A DNA stretch of 64,000 nucleotides, from NCBI GenBank assembly GCA_049487715.1, contig CP150558.1, forward strand, positions 1 to 64,000. The letters run 5' to 3'. Position 1 is the first letter of the stretch. Each line of letters begins with the position of its first letter. This DNA comes from Pycnococcus provasolii. Its lineage: Eukaryota > Chlorophyta > Pseudoscourfieldiophyceae > Pseudoscourfieldiales. Position numbers and translations under genes: made by a program. Under the pieces are notes generated by a model. That model saw only the letters and a list, made by a program, of their open reading frames with translations. It was not told the DNA's origin and made no database searches. Of this stretch, positions 20,617-31,404 are shown one piece after another.

Positions 20617-23467
20617 TCACGCCATCGCAGCGAGACTCACGCAGACGACGCAGATCACGATCAAAATCAGTACCAGCGCCGTGGGACCGAACGTGTCGTC
20701 GTAGCGCAGCTCCGCGCGAGAAAGGATCGCGCGCGTGCGCCAGTGGTACACGGCAATGGCGTACGCCATCACGGCGATCGCGACGGGGCCGAAGATGATG
20801 CCCACGAGCCGCGTCGTCTTCGCATGCTGCGCGCGTTGTTGTTGATCCGCGGCAGCTGTTGATGCTGCACCCTCCCCTTGCGGCATGATGATAACGCCAC
20901 CACCGCCGCCGCCGCCAAGAGCATTGCTCAGTAGGCTCAAACTGATGAGCAAGATGAGCACAGCCACCTGCAACCAGCTCAGCAACGTGCGTTCTGCTGC
21001 AAAAAACGTCTTCGGCTCGATGCGTGTGCGCACGACGCGTCCCTTTGGAATTGGTGGTGGGATTTCTCTCGAGCTACCGCCTACTGACGATATCCTTCTA
21101 AACGATCTCCGGATCCGCGATGGCCAAGAAGCAGAAGTAGTAGCCGTCGATGTTGTGTCCTTCCTGTTGTTGTTGTTGTTGTCCACCATCATCACGTCAA
21201 ATTCACGAAGAGGAGGGATGTCGATCGCAGTGTCATCAATTTCCAGGATGCTGCTGTTTCCGTCGTCGTCATCACCACCACCACCACCACCTTCTTCCAG
21301 CTCCTTCTCCTTCTTCTTCTCCTCCGCAGGATTTCCACCACCACCACCACCCACTAATGGCTCCATGCCAAGCTCCCATCGTGGCTCGGGAATCGCCATA
21401 TCCAGTTCATCAATCAAACAAACGTCAAGCCTCCCTTCATCATCTGCCGCCGTTGTCATCCAGTAAGGTGTTCGCACACAAGTTCCAGATCTCAGAAGAC
21501 ACGTCGCCGTGAGAAACTTGCTAAACTTCATCGCCTGCACGACCAAGCCACTCTCTAACAAGCTCTCAACCCACTCAGGTGGCTCCGCCGCTGTCTTCAG
21601 CTCAAACACCGCGTAGGGGAACGGGACCGCTCCTTTGGTAACGTCGTCGTCGTCGTCACTCAGACACCAGTCGTCCTTTGCGTTCATCTTCTTCTCACGT
21701 ACAAAGTGGAGCTGTGTGTCAAGGCTAGCACGTACGGCGTTGTCACTGTCACTCTGGAACGCCATTCTCCGGTACGCGGTACGCACGCTTGGTGCAAGGC
21801 CGTTGTCCTTCACCATATCATACGCGTCACGTAGAAGCGCACACCGCTCGTCCTCCTTGTCTCCCTCCTTTAGGCTGTCGCATGCGGCAAGCAGCCCGCC
21901 AAGCTCCCCACCCAAGAAACGGAACGACGTGGCTTTGCCTGATGGGCGCACGTTCCTTTCGACTCGTTTCCCCAGTCCACGCGTCGCGGTGCGTCTTGCG
22001 TTCCAGGAAGAGTGGCATTCCGCCGTCTGACGCGTCGCGTGTTTCTGAGTACCATCGCACGCGGAGCAGCGTTGCAAGGTCCTCGCGCAAAAGCCTCTCG
22101 TGATACACACTTTGCTTTTCGTCGTCGAGGTAGACGCTGCTGATGGCGCTCGTCGCGACATCGCCAATGCGATGTGCAAAGGTATCGTAGCGGAAACTTG
22201 CGCCCTCGCAGCCCAGCTCGGTTGCCAGGTCACCCTGCCTGTGCCCAAACACGAGGATGGGCAGGTGCTTCGATAGCAGAATCCGGAGGGCTGTCACATC
22301 ACAATTGCGAACCCAGAACTTGATCGTCGTGCGCTCAAAGGTGCTTGGAGGAGTCCAAGTGCCTTTTTTGCCATCATTATTATCATCGTCGCCGCTAACA
22401 GAATCGGCATTGGCGTATGCGACAAATGCTTCCTCTTCCTCGAAGAGTAGCGTACTGACACGTCGACATATTTCAAGCCCATCTGATAGCGCAAGCACCG
22501 CGGGTTCGAGCCATTCGTGCGTCTGTCGAAGTGCGAGAAGCCGTGCCGCCTCCTCGTCGTCGTCGCTGTCACCATAGAAGGCTGCCGCTGCGGCACTTGA
22601 AGCGAGCGCGCGAACGTGGTCGAGTCTTGACGACGCATCTGCCACCGCGTTGGCACGTGCAACGAATGCCCGCGCGCGATCCTCAATCGCGGCACGCCCC
22701 CGCTGAGCGCATCTCGCGATTTTGTTCAGCCGCGCCGCAAAGTGGTCGAGCCGCGCTCGTGCTCGTCGCAGTGCATCTTTTCTCCTCGTTCCACGTGGAG
22801 AAAGGATGCTGCTTTCGTCACCATCGTCGTTTCCTGCCGCATACTTGAGATCTTGCAACGATGGCAACAACAGCTCATTCCAGCTCACGTCCAGAGCAAC
22901 GTGCACACGCGATGCGGCGTCGTTCGCATGTCCACGCAGTTTGCACGCGAACATCCTCGCGGCGAGTGTCGCGAGGTCCACGGCTCGCGCACTCTGGTTT
23001 CCTCCGCAGAATTCTGCAGAATCATCATTCTTATGCTCCTGAGTTTGCAAGAACGCCTCGTCAAGCATGCGAAAGCACTGTTCGTCGTCGTCCTCGTCAT
23101 TGTTGGTAGTGGTGGTGGTGATGTTCGTTGTTGTTGTGGATGTGTTGTTGTGTGATGATGTTGCCGTGGTTGCGACGCTGATAATGCTGCCATCTTTTTC
23201 TTCCTCCTCCTCCTCCTCCTCGGCACCATCCTCATCGACAGCAGTTGGCATTGTGTTTCCTCGTGCTACTGCTGTTGCTTCCTCTTCTTCTTTTGTAGTA
23301 GATGCAGTCACCACCACTACCAATGATGAGGGTGCCGCCTCTTCTTCCCTTTTTTCCTCCTCCTCGTCATCAGATTGTTTTTCTTTGGGAATTGTTGTTG
23401 TTGTTGTTAACGCAGCATCCTCTTCACTGCCATTGTCGTTGTCGTTGTCGTTGTCGTGTGTCGCCAT
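20617..23467 (-). CDS. VTC-type polyphosphate polymerase with C-terminal DUF202 membrane domain (one-base frameshift)
   Basis: The N-terminus (ATG 23,467) is acidic and low-complexity, followed by a helical region where an SPX domain would be expected; no canonical SPX signature is visible. The VTC catalytic tunnel domain follows: FERTTIKFWVRN, ISSVYLDDEKQSVYHERL, LRVRWYSE, FLERKTHRDAWTGE, then TAYRRMAFQ, VRASLDTQLHFVRE and FPYAVFELKT. These match the Arg/Lys/Glu-rich motifs of yeast Vtc4, which polymerises the gamma-phosphate of ATP into polyphosphate across the vacuole or acidocalcisome membrane. A Vtc1-like DUF202 module with three hydrophobic helices ends the protein (RTFFAAERTLLSWLQ-type motif seen as KTFFAAERTLLSWLQVAVLI). 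The frame changes once near 21,905-21,915, in the G-rich stretch coding PFLGG. Removing one G restores 949 residues. It is transcribed divergently from the phosphatase gene at 23,913. Confidence 0.88.
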
Positions 23468-23912
23468 TGTTGTTGTCGATTACCACCACCACTTCTTAGG
23501 CAGTAGATATGGCAGAGCAGAGCAGTGTGTATTATGTGGAGAAATGTGACGGTGGTGTCGTCGGAGCCTCGGAGGGAAGAAGTCTGTGTTGGATTCGATC
23601 GCAATACCCGTGTTGTTATAGGGTGGGTTTCTGTCAATTTCCTCCCTCTCGAACGCTCCAAGACCCGGCATGGGAAGTGGGAACTCGCACAAGCCACAAG
23701 ACTCATTGAACGGCGCACAAGTCAAGACGGTTAGGGAGGCAAAATGGGGGATTGGCGAGTCTGCCTCCTCACTCTCAATCAAACCCCCAAATTAGGTCTG
23801 CACAAGGGCAGGAAAGCAGGTTCCATGACGGATCCCCACCCCCCTTGTAAAAACCAACCTCTAAAGCGAAAAGGTTACACGGATAGAATAATTCCCTCAG
23901 GTGGGTGTGGAG

Positions 23913-24872
23913 ATGGCGGCACTGTGCACGCGATCACTTGCACGGTCATACCGCAACTTCACGCTGGCAGCGCGCACAGCAGCGACGACGTCAACGCAGC
24001 GCACGACGAGAGGAATGGCCGCAGCAGCAGCGACTTCCTCCACAGCGGAAACGGTGCCACTGCCGTCGGGTGCGAGAGAGCTGGCGATGGCTCTCGCCGA
24101 CACGGCGGCGGAGACCACCAAGCCGTATTTCAGGGCGCGCAACCTCGTGCGCGACACAAAAAGCGACGCAAGTCCCGTCACCGTTGCTGATCGTGCCGCG
24201 GAGATGGCGATGAGGAAGCTCATTGAGCAGACGTTCCCGGACCACGGCGTCTTCGGCGAGGAGGCTGGGTATTCCGGCGCACCCGACGCCTCGTACGTCT
24301 GGATCCTCGACCCAATTGATGGCACGAAGAGCTTCATCACGGGAAAGCCGCTCTTCGTCACGTTGATTGCGCTCACTTGCGAGGGGAAGCCATGCATTGG
24401 CGTCATCGACCAACCTGTGATTGGTGAGAGGTGGGTGGGAGCCTCAGGACACCCGACGACGTGCAACGGCGAGCAGGTGCGCTGCGACGACGTCGAGGTG
24501 AAGCTCTCCGACGCATACGTCTTCGCCACCACCCCGAAGATGTTCGACGGGTCGCCGGAGACGAGGAGGCGCTTCGACGCCATGTCCTCGGCATGCCGTG
24601 AGGTGCTGTATGGGTGCGACGGCTTTGCGTATGGACTTGTAGCCTCTGGACATGCCGATGCCGTCTGCGAGGCGGACCTCGGCGTTTACGACGCCGCAGC
24701 GCTCGTGCCAGTGCTTGAAGGTGCGGGTGGCGTCATCACTGACTGGCAAGGCGAGTCGCTTAGGTTCGACCCATCCATCTTGGTGAACCCGGAAACTTCC
24801 GGCGACAAGCTCACGGTTCTCGCGACGCGTAATGGAGCGCTGCACAAAGAGGCGTTGCTTGCGCTCGAGTGA
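23913..24872 (+). CDS. Histidinol-phosphate phosphatase, IMPL2/HISN7 type (inositol monophosphatase family)
   Basis: 319 residues from ATG 23,913; the frame is open to 23,901 but begins there with GTG. The first 45-50 residues are Ala/Ser/Thr/Arg-rich, like a plastid transit peptide. The IMP-fold metal-binding motifs are present: GEEAG, WILDPIDGTKSF (DPIDGT) and DLGVYDAAALVPVLEGAGG. The last has the YD-x-x-x-LVPV-EGAGG form typical of plant histidinol-phosphate phosphatases rather than the WDxAAG of true inositol monophosphatases. The family removes phosphate from L-histidinol phosphate in plastid histidine synthesis. Length and motifs are complete. The convergent neighbour PsbS lies 105 bp downstream. 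Confidence 0.87.
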   Translation: MAALCTRSLARSYRNFTLAARTAATTSTQRTTRGMAAAAATSSTAETVPLPSGARELAMALADTAAETTKPYFRARNLVRDTKSDASPVTVADRAAEMAMRKLIEQTFPDHGVFGEEAGYSGAPDASYVWILDPIDGTKSFITGKPLFVTLIALTCEGKPCIGVIDQPVIGERWVGASGHPTTCNGEQVRCDDVEVKLSDAYVFATTPKMFDGSPETRRRFDAMSSACREVLYGCDGFAYGLVASGHADAVCEADLGVYDAAALVPVLEGAGGVITDWQGESLRFDPSILVNPETSGDKLTVLATRNGALHKEALLALE

Positions 24873-24977
24873 CGAACGATATAAATGATATTATGTTTAC
24901 GTACCAGTAGTTTAATTTTGAATATAGAAAAAAAAAGGAGAAAAGAAGACAAGAAACACGCACGCGGGCAGCACACT

Positions 24978-25739
24978 TCAGTCGTTCGACGACGTCGTTA
25001 CGAATTCGCCCGTTCCTTCGTAGATGGCTGTGATGAGCAGGCACATGATCACGGTGAGCAGGAATGGGTGAGCCTCGGCGAGCGTCGTTCCAATTTCCAA
25101 GTCGAGCTGCTGCAATGGACCCTTTCCACTCACCGCCTCGCCGAGAAGGCACGCTCCCCAACCCGCGCCAGCACAACGTCCGATGGCGAGTTCGCGCTCT
25201 TTCGTTAAGCCCACACTTTTGCCCACGTACTCAACCCACGAGGCGAGAATGCCGCCCGCGGAAAGCGATCCGCCGACGACTGACGCGTTGTCCTCCCCCG
25301 TCGCTGTGGTCGTCGTTGCTGCGTTAGTTGCACTTCTATTTTCTCGGAATACGCCTTCCCCGGGTAAGAGTGCAATGAGCCAGTTCGCAGCAATGAATGT
25401 GAGAATCGTTGGCTCCACCTCGTTCAACGGCACGCCTGTCTCTACACCGAGCTGGCCTAGTGGACCAAGTCCGGTCATGTGTTCGCCCGCAAGCGAAAGC
25501 GCCCACCCGAACATCGCGAGACGCGTCACGCGTAGCTCGTTCTCCTTGGAAAATCCGAGCGTGAACTCCTGCTCTTTTTCCGTTCCCCCCCTTCCTGGCA
25601 GCGACCACCTGCACTTCATCGCCCGTCTGAGTTCGCTCGGGTGTGAGCCCGCCTTAAGTGGTCGGCGTGAGGGTACGACGTGTTGTTGCACGCGTCGGAA
25701 CGACGACTTGGACATTGTTGTCGTCGTTGTCGAAGCCAT
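24978..25739 (-). CDS. PSBS: Photosystem II 22 kDa protein PsbS
   Basis: 253 residues from ATG 25,739 (MASTTTTTMSKSS), with a Ser/Thr/Arg transit peptide; the frame continues upstream without a better ATG. The protein has the internal two-fold repeat diagnostic of PsbS: GFSKENELRVTRLAMFGWAL ... LGQLGVETG in the first half, and GLTKERELAIGRCAGAGWG ... LQQLDLEIG in the second, each followed by a hydrophobic helix (LTFIAANWLIALLPGEG and LLTVIMCLLITAIYEGTG). The two lumenal glutamates in QLGVETG and QLDLEIG correspond to the pH-sensing residues needed for energy-dependent quenching. PsbS acts in the thylakoid membrane as the trigger of photoprotective heat dissipation. The family is restricted to the green lineage. 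The stretch between the halves is longer and more polar than in plants (TTTTATGEDN). Confidence 0.92.
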   Translation of the reverse strand: MASTTTTTMSKSSFRRVQQHVVPSRRPLKAGSHPSELRRAMKCRWSLPGRGGTEKEQEFTLGFSKENELRVTRLAMFGWALSLAGEHMTGLGPLGQLGVETGVPLNEVEPTILTFIAANWLIALLPGEGVFRENRSATNAATTTTATGEDNASVVGGSLSAGGILASWVEYVGKSVGLTKERELAIGRCAGAGWGACLLGEAVSGKGPLQQLDLEIGTTLAEAHPFLLTVIMCLLITAIYEGTGEFVTTSSND

Positions 25740-26273
25740 CCTGTGCTGTGCTGTGCTGTGCTGTGATGGTGGTGTGAGAGGGAGAGGGAGAGGGGAGGGA
25801 CCAGTGGTTGGTTGGCGGAGACCCAAAGCACGAGAAGGGAAAGGGGGAGATTTGATGAATCTCCGACCACTCACATCACAGCATTCGGATATCGCTGGTT
25901 TCACTCACACAACGGGCAAAGAAAAAGAAATGGGCGAGGGTCCCAGTGAAAAAAAGTTTGGGGATACAGCGCAGGGTTGGTTGAGATAATTACACGGACT
26001 GACCTCCTAGCTAGGTCCTGTCCGCATCATCGCCTATCGCTCTCCATCAATTCCCTGTTCTGTTTCGGCGCACGCCCTGCCCTCTTCCCTTTCCCCCTCT
26101 TCGCATTCGATGCCTCGCCTCGCCCCGACCTCACGCAAGGTTGCTTTTTTACCTCCTCTACCCACGACGCGCGCGCACACGGCACACACACACAAGTCAC
26201 AAGTCGGCACAATCCACAGCGCACACAAGTCAAGTCAAACGCCACATTATCGCGCTCGAAGTGGCAAACCAAG

Positions 26274-27916
26274 ATGATGACGAACGCATACGCGGCTGGG
26301 CCAACCAACTGGCCGCTCACGCTCGCGCACGCTGTGCAAACCAAGGTGACGGACGCGCAGACGAGAGACATCGTCGCGGCGCAGGCCAGAAGCATACAGG
26401 CGCTCGAGGCTACCAAGCTTAGCCTCATAGCCAGGCTCGCTAACAAGACGGTTGGTCTCACCGAGCGCGCGGCGCCGCCCGACGTCGCCCTCAGCGCGGC
26501 CAGGAAGGCTGTCACGGTGGCGCGGCAGAATGGTGCGGATGTCGGGGATCTTCCCGCGGTGGCGGCGGTGGCTGCGCACGCGGCGGCGGAGGTGGCTGGG
26601 GCGCACCCAGACGCGCAGGTGAGCGCTGCGGAGCAAGGCGCCGCGTGGGCAGCCTCGCACTTTCAGCTGAACGGGAACGAACGAGAGCAGGAGCTTTATG
26701 AAGATCACCAGCATGCTCGTACGGCTGTGCAAGAACGAGCACCGGCACCAGAACACGTATCACCATCTTTAGCTCTGACACCGCCACCGCCGCAGCCGCC
26801 ACAACAACAACAACAACAACAATCACAAAAATCACAACCACCACCACCAAAGGAGGTGTCAACCGCTGTACAAGACGCTGTCGCGAATGTCGCGAAATTG
26901 CAAGGCTCAAATTCACGCGACAGTTCCGAGGCCGGTATGGTGGCTTCTGCCTTCCACGCCGCGGCGAGTGCCACCGCGTTGGGCGACGCAGCCGCAGCAG
27001 GTCGATTCGCCGCTGCGGCCGCCGCAACCTTGGGTGCGTCTCGCTTCGCACAAGCTCGCATGGCGGCGATTGCAGCTGGACGTGCGTGTGGCGACGACGC
27101 TGATAAGGTGCGCGCGTCAGGAGACGCGGCGGCGGCGGCAGCCACATTGGCGGGAGCGGACGAGGACGAGGCGGAGGCGGCGCGAGAGGCTGGCATGCAC
27201 ATTTACGCCTCACACGAGGAGGAGGCTATGCCGCCGGACGCTGTCACTGTTCAGAGGAGGCAGCCTCGCGTGCAGCAGCATCCATCATCATCGAGCGTGG
27301 TGTGGACGCTGATAGCGCCGTCACCGCCGAGGCGACAGCCGCGGTGGCTGCCGCGGCAATCACCTCCGCCGTCGCCGCGGGAGCGCCGGTGTCGCAGGCG
27401 GCTATGATAGCAGGTGTGGCTGCAGCCAAGTCATTGCGGAGTGTGCGCCGGCAAAACGACGGTGCCGTGCAGATGACTTTGCAACAACCAACCAGTCAAC
27501 CTGAGCAGCATGTGCCGGAGGAAGTGGGATTTCTCGAGGCGGAGTCCACCATGCTGCAAAGCAGCCGAGAAGAGCCATCAGGAGCTGGATGGGGTTCGCC
27601 CATACGCTCATTTCTGGACACCATTGCGCAGGTACGTGCCGGAGTGCAAGATGCGGCTCGCTTGGAGGTTATCATCAGCCATGGCCTTTCGCTAGCACAT
27701 GAGCAGGCGCTTGAAGGGTCGTCGTCGATGCGTGCCGCTGCGGCGAGACGGACTTTTGATGAGAAGGTGGAACATGCGCTGTCACACAACGCGAGCACTT
27801 GGGAAACTGAGATGGACGCTGAACAATTCGCGGATTCCGTGAATCGCATCGAGCTTGCGGTGGAGAATTTGACGCTCGCACTTGCAGAGGAGGAAAATAA
27901 TCGCGTGTACACGTAA
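26274..27916 (+). CDS. Alanine-rich helical protein of unknown function (one-base frameshift)
   Basis: The start is taken at ATG 26,274 (MMTNAYAAGP); the frame runs further upstream but through UTR-like, C/T-rich sequence. The protein is very rich in Ala with scattered charged residues, in blocks resembling repeated helical segments (AVAAVAAHAAAEVAG, AGRFAAAAAATLGASRFAQA, AAVAAAAITSAVAAGAPVSQ), broken by a Pro/Gln linker (QPPQQQQQQQ). The frame ends prematurely after about 27,250. The coding signal resumes in another frame (SEEAASRAAASIIIERGV...) to a stop at 27,914-27,916. Adding one base gives 547 residues. The C-terminal 100 residues are more ordinary and acidic. No domain is recognised; resemblance to seed-maturation-type Ala-rich repeats is only compositional. 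Confidence 0.6.
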
Positions 27917-27947
27917 AGAATATTCATGTTGTTCAATGTTATTAAGT

Positions 27948-28781
27948 TAACCGAAAAATATCGACTTGCCTCCGGAATCGGCACCGAAAACGACAAAAAT
28001 GGCAAACCTGAAAGCCCCGGCGATGCCTCCCACTCCACCGTTGAACGAATGTTCTTGATGCCGTAACGTGTGAATACACAATGCCATCGCTTCTCGGTGT
28101 CTCGAGTATACGAAGCCAAAGCCTGCCCCGCTTCGACGTGTTTCACGTCGAAGCGAGACAAGCTCGCCTCGTACACGACGAGGCACATCTCCCCCGCGTG
28201 GCATGCGATAGCTTGTTTTGCATTGTCCGACGCGTGGGTCTGTGTTTGTGAGGAGTGCCGTGAGTGTGTGAGGAGTGTGAGGAGTGACAAGAAAAAAAAA
28301 CAAGGAAAAAAAACAAGGAAAACATGAAAGAACATACCTTAGGGTTCGGCAGTCCGGTCTTCCTGTCCACCGGGTGGTCCTCCTCGATCTTGGTCGTGCG
28401 GTTGTGCGCTGGCCGAGGACGAAGCCAACGGCGGCCATGGCCGGGCGCGAGCCGTGGCCTTGCTGTTTCCCGTTTCCCTCTGCCGCTTTTGCCACCGGGC
28501 TCACCTGGTGAAGCCGAGGCGCCACGCACCTGACCAGGTCTTCCACCGTTGTTTCTTTCCCTTCGAGCGCCTTCTAGTTCGGGGATACTCGTAGTACATT
28601 AAAACAACTTGGAATAACAAGGAATAACAACACCATCGGTTCTCAAGTGGTCATAGTGACCATTCGAAGCGACGCCGTAGCCAAATCGGTGCATAGAAGC
28701 AACCAACAAGGCTACGGCGTCGTCCGTCGGCAATTCACGAGTGGACATTAATTTTCTTATGGCGCATGGAATTTTTGCCAT
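27948..28781 (-). CDS. Possible spliced gene, unknown product
   Basis: Several coding-like segments on the minus strand are linked by good splice signals. A first ATG at 28,781 starts MAKIPCAIRKLMSTREL. A segment ETTVEDLVRCVAPRLHQ ends at CAG|GTGAGC (about 28,505). A further segment IEEDHPVDRKTGLPNPK ends at AAG|GTATGT (about 28,337). Acceptor ACACAG at about 28,235 opens DNAKQAIACHAGEMCLVVYE, continuing to about 28,050. A last stretch (FRFAIFVVFGADSGGKSIFF) reaches a stop at 27,947 in yet another frame. The exon structure is only partly consistent, with at least one unexplained frame change, so this could be a decaying gene. No family is recognised. Confidence 0.35.
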
Positions 28782-28924
28782 GACCGACCGGGATCCCGAG
28801 CGATAAATTATTTTCGGACATGTGCGAAGTTCACAGTTATGAATCTATGGTGGATCCCCGTAAATTCTTGGAAACAGAAGGAACCTGTTTTACGCATCTG
28901 CTTTTTCGTGTTCATTTTGCCGCC

Positions 28925-30744
28925 ATGGATTTCGTCGTAAAGTTAATCACGATGCTGCTCCTATCATCAGTGCTGACTCCTGACTACTACTATGGTAGAG
29001 CAGAAGCTCCTGCTGTTGCTGATGGCGTCGTGAAAGAAGACGTGAATCTTGATGGGTCATCTTCTTGCGCGACTCACGATGTACGACAGAAAATTATGGA
29101 ATGCGTGCGCTCGACACTTACACCGATGCAGCAGTCCGCAACTTCTTATCGTGCTGGTGCAATGGGCTTTTGGCGACCGAAGCCTAGCAATGATGCAAAT
29201 GCCGACTACGCCTACAATCAGCCACAGCAGTCGTGTAAAATCTTCCTCTCGACATCCATGGCGCGTGCATGATGCAACTATAACGACGAACGACTGACAA
29301 AAAAACCTACATTGAATCACACAACATTAAAAATGAAATCACAGACGGGATCGCTCTACTGTATCCACCAGGGACGACACAATCAACGTACACCGGCGAC
29401 AATGCAACTGTGGCTGAGTGGACAATTGATGCAAACGAGGTGGTCATCATGCTTGGGTGCACACCGCCGCCGTCGCGATATTTCAGTGTCACGCCGTATC
29501 TCATGGCGAAAAAACTGGGCGAGCGCCGTCGTCTTGGTGTGTTGTTCGGCGGAGTTACGGCACCATCTGAACACGTTCGTGTTCAGGCGGCTATTGGTGA
29601 TTCGATATCCGCGGGGCGAAACGTTTACTCTCGCATACGAGCGAGAGGAGGAAAAGAAGGCACCAATACTACTACGTCATCGCCGTGGTCCTCTGAGACT
29701 GTATTTCTCATGACAGCTTCAAGACAAGCTGGCTTTGCTGCTATCGATGCCCTTCAAAAATGCGGTGTGGAGGACGAAATCATCAATCTTGCTCCGATCC
29801 CAAAGAGTTTAGCAGCCAATCATGTGAAGAAGAATGGCGGACCTACTACTAACAACAACGTTGGTGGAACATTTTCTACATTTTCCTTGTACTTGCGAAA
29901 CGAGGGTCCTGACGATCGAGCTGCCTACGATGCATACCAAGCCGAGTCAAACGAATACTGGACAATTGCTGCAATCTCCGTACCTACTACTACTAGCGAC
30001 GACGACGACAACAACAACTACAGCACTAACATTCAGTCGTCCTTTGATGACTTGCCTCTGATCGACGCGTCAGGAGGCGCAATAGAAGCGGAGCGCAAAC
30101 TCAAGCCTGCCCTCGACCGCCTCGCACGCGCGGCGGTGGTAAAATTACGGCGGGAAGTTGTCGGCGCAAATCCGCGCCGCTTCGATGAATCCAATGCACC
30201 TCCTGCTTCGGACGGGAGAGCCTGCATCGCGCGTAATATCAACTGCGGGCTTGGGAACCGCGATACGGTATATTCTCAGGTGAGGCCATTTGTCAGGCTA
30301 TCAAGCGCACGCGCAATGGCAATCATTGTGGGAGTCAACCATGGTGCCGCAAAGTTTGCGACGTACTCCAACTTGGTGGTCAACGAGGTGCGCCGGCGAT
30401 TGGGTCTCGTGGTACTGAGTGACAACACGCTTGCAAATAGTCGTGGTGTGGTGGAACAGCTTTTGGGAGAAGCTCGTCCAGAATTGTACGTCGCCATAGT
30501 CTCGCGCGATTGCGCAACAGCCGCTGCGGTCTTGCCGACTCCGCTCGATGCTGCACCGTGTGCCGAGGTGCCAACCACAGGCTGGCCAAGCGCGCCGCTC
30601 GATGAGACGCTCTCTGTTTGGGAACGCGCGTATGCCGACGCGCGCACGCACGTCGGACCAGACGTGCGACTGATGGTAATGCCACAGATGATAACCGCGT
30701 TCGATGCGGTTTCAGTCAATCCGCGCTTCGTTTCGTGGGGTTAG
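28925..30744 (+). CDS. Secreted or lumenal protein of unknown family, frame interrupted near 29,270
   Basis: ATG 28,925 gives a signal peptide (MDFVVKLITMLLLSSVL). The following 110 residues (DVRQKIMECVRSTLTP, MGFWRPKPSND) run to a stop at 29,270. The coding signal resumes in another frame from about 29,285 (KTYIESHNIKNEITDGIALL) and continues for about 480 codons to 30,744. Recognisable but unassigned blocks include GCTPPPSRYFSVTPYL, VFLMTASRQAGFAAIDAL and AIIVGVNHGAAKFATYSNL. The two parts are treated as one gene because the first lacks a plausible C-terminus and the second lacks an ATG. Short indels or a small intron around 29,260-29,290 would join them. The Ser/Arg-Tyr-Phe-Ser-rich block may be a useful search seed. 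Confidence 0.55.
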
Positions 30745-30806
30745 AGGTGTGAATGGCTGTGTTTTTTGAAGTTGTGATTGCTCATCAATCAGTAAATGGG
30801 GTGCAC

Positions 30807-30880
30807 TTTACTTTGTCCTCCAACGGTCGTCCATTCACAGTTTCACACCATTCACATTTACCATTCAGCCCTTTGAGCGG
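30807..30880. repeat. Dispersed repeat, copy 1 (related to 54,826-54,890)
   Basis: The sequence CCAACGGTCGTCCATTCACA followed by CACCATTCACATTTACCATT and CAGCCC closely parallels 54,826-54,890, which has CCAACGGTCGTCCATTCACA, then TTCACTTTCACCATTCAGCC. Both lie just downstream of a plus-strand gene's stop codon. They may be part of a short dispersed element or shared 3' regulatory sequence. Confidence 0.65.
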
Positions 30881-30989
30881 ACGGCTTAATAAAGGGACCC
30901 GCTGCAGAGCCATGATTCCCCTTGTCCGTGTGATTTTTGGGGAACTTACGGGATCCCGGTCGTGCATCACACGTTGGTGGACGCACTGA

Positions 30990-31404
30990 CTGCAGCTGGG
31001 CCGGGACTCGGCACCAAAATGTGACGGGGATGCTGACGCCACAGCACTTCGCCACTTCCGTAGCGGCGGGGTCAGCGCAAAAGGCAACACCGAAGACGAG
31101 CGAGCAAGCGAACGCGTCAAGGCAGCTGCAAAAAAGGCGGCCACTCGAATAAAGCAGCTGGAAAAGGAAGCGCGCGACCCCATCAAAACATCCCGCAGGA
31201 ACGGCGGTTTTGCGTCACTTCCATCCAGGCTGCAACTCGAACAATCCGAAGGAGTGCGACCGCGAATGTGCGAAAGGAAGCACGTGCTAGATGTCGCACG
31301 ACAAGATCGAGGGTGGCACGAAGCGCACGCGCGAACGCAGATTCGAGCGCACATCGCAAGAATAATGGTTTATTACAATGTATTATATAAAAGTGTCAAA
31401 AGAA
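30990..31404 (+). pseudogene. Open frame without start, possible gene remnant or terminal exon
   Basis: The plus-strand frame between a stop at about 30,988 and the converging glycosyltransferase gene has coding-like composition, including a charged helical stretch (ERVKAAAKKAATRIKQLEKE). A different frame just upstream (DFWGTYGIPVVHHTLVDALT) also looks coding and ends at 31,024. No ATG begins either. It may be a degenerate gene with a frameshift, or an exon of a gene not otherwise recognised. Low certainty. Confidence 0.25.

Noticed and set aside
20617-23467. Two overlapping genes for the VTC region
   Set aside because: The catalytic domain is split exactly across the two frames and joins with a one-base change to a multiple of three, so one gene is the better reading.
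26274-27916. LEA/seed-maturation protein
   Set aside because: Similarity is limited to alanine-rich composition; no specific signature repeat could be aligned by eye.
30785-31354. 189-codon minus-strand open frame (Cys/Ser/Arg-rich)
   Set aside because: Composition is typical of an antisense shadow. The plus strand has a better helical coding signal, and no motif is present on the minus side.
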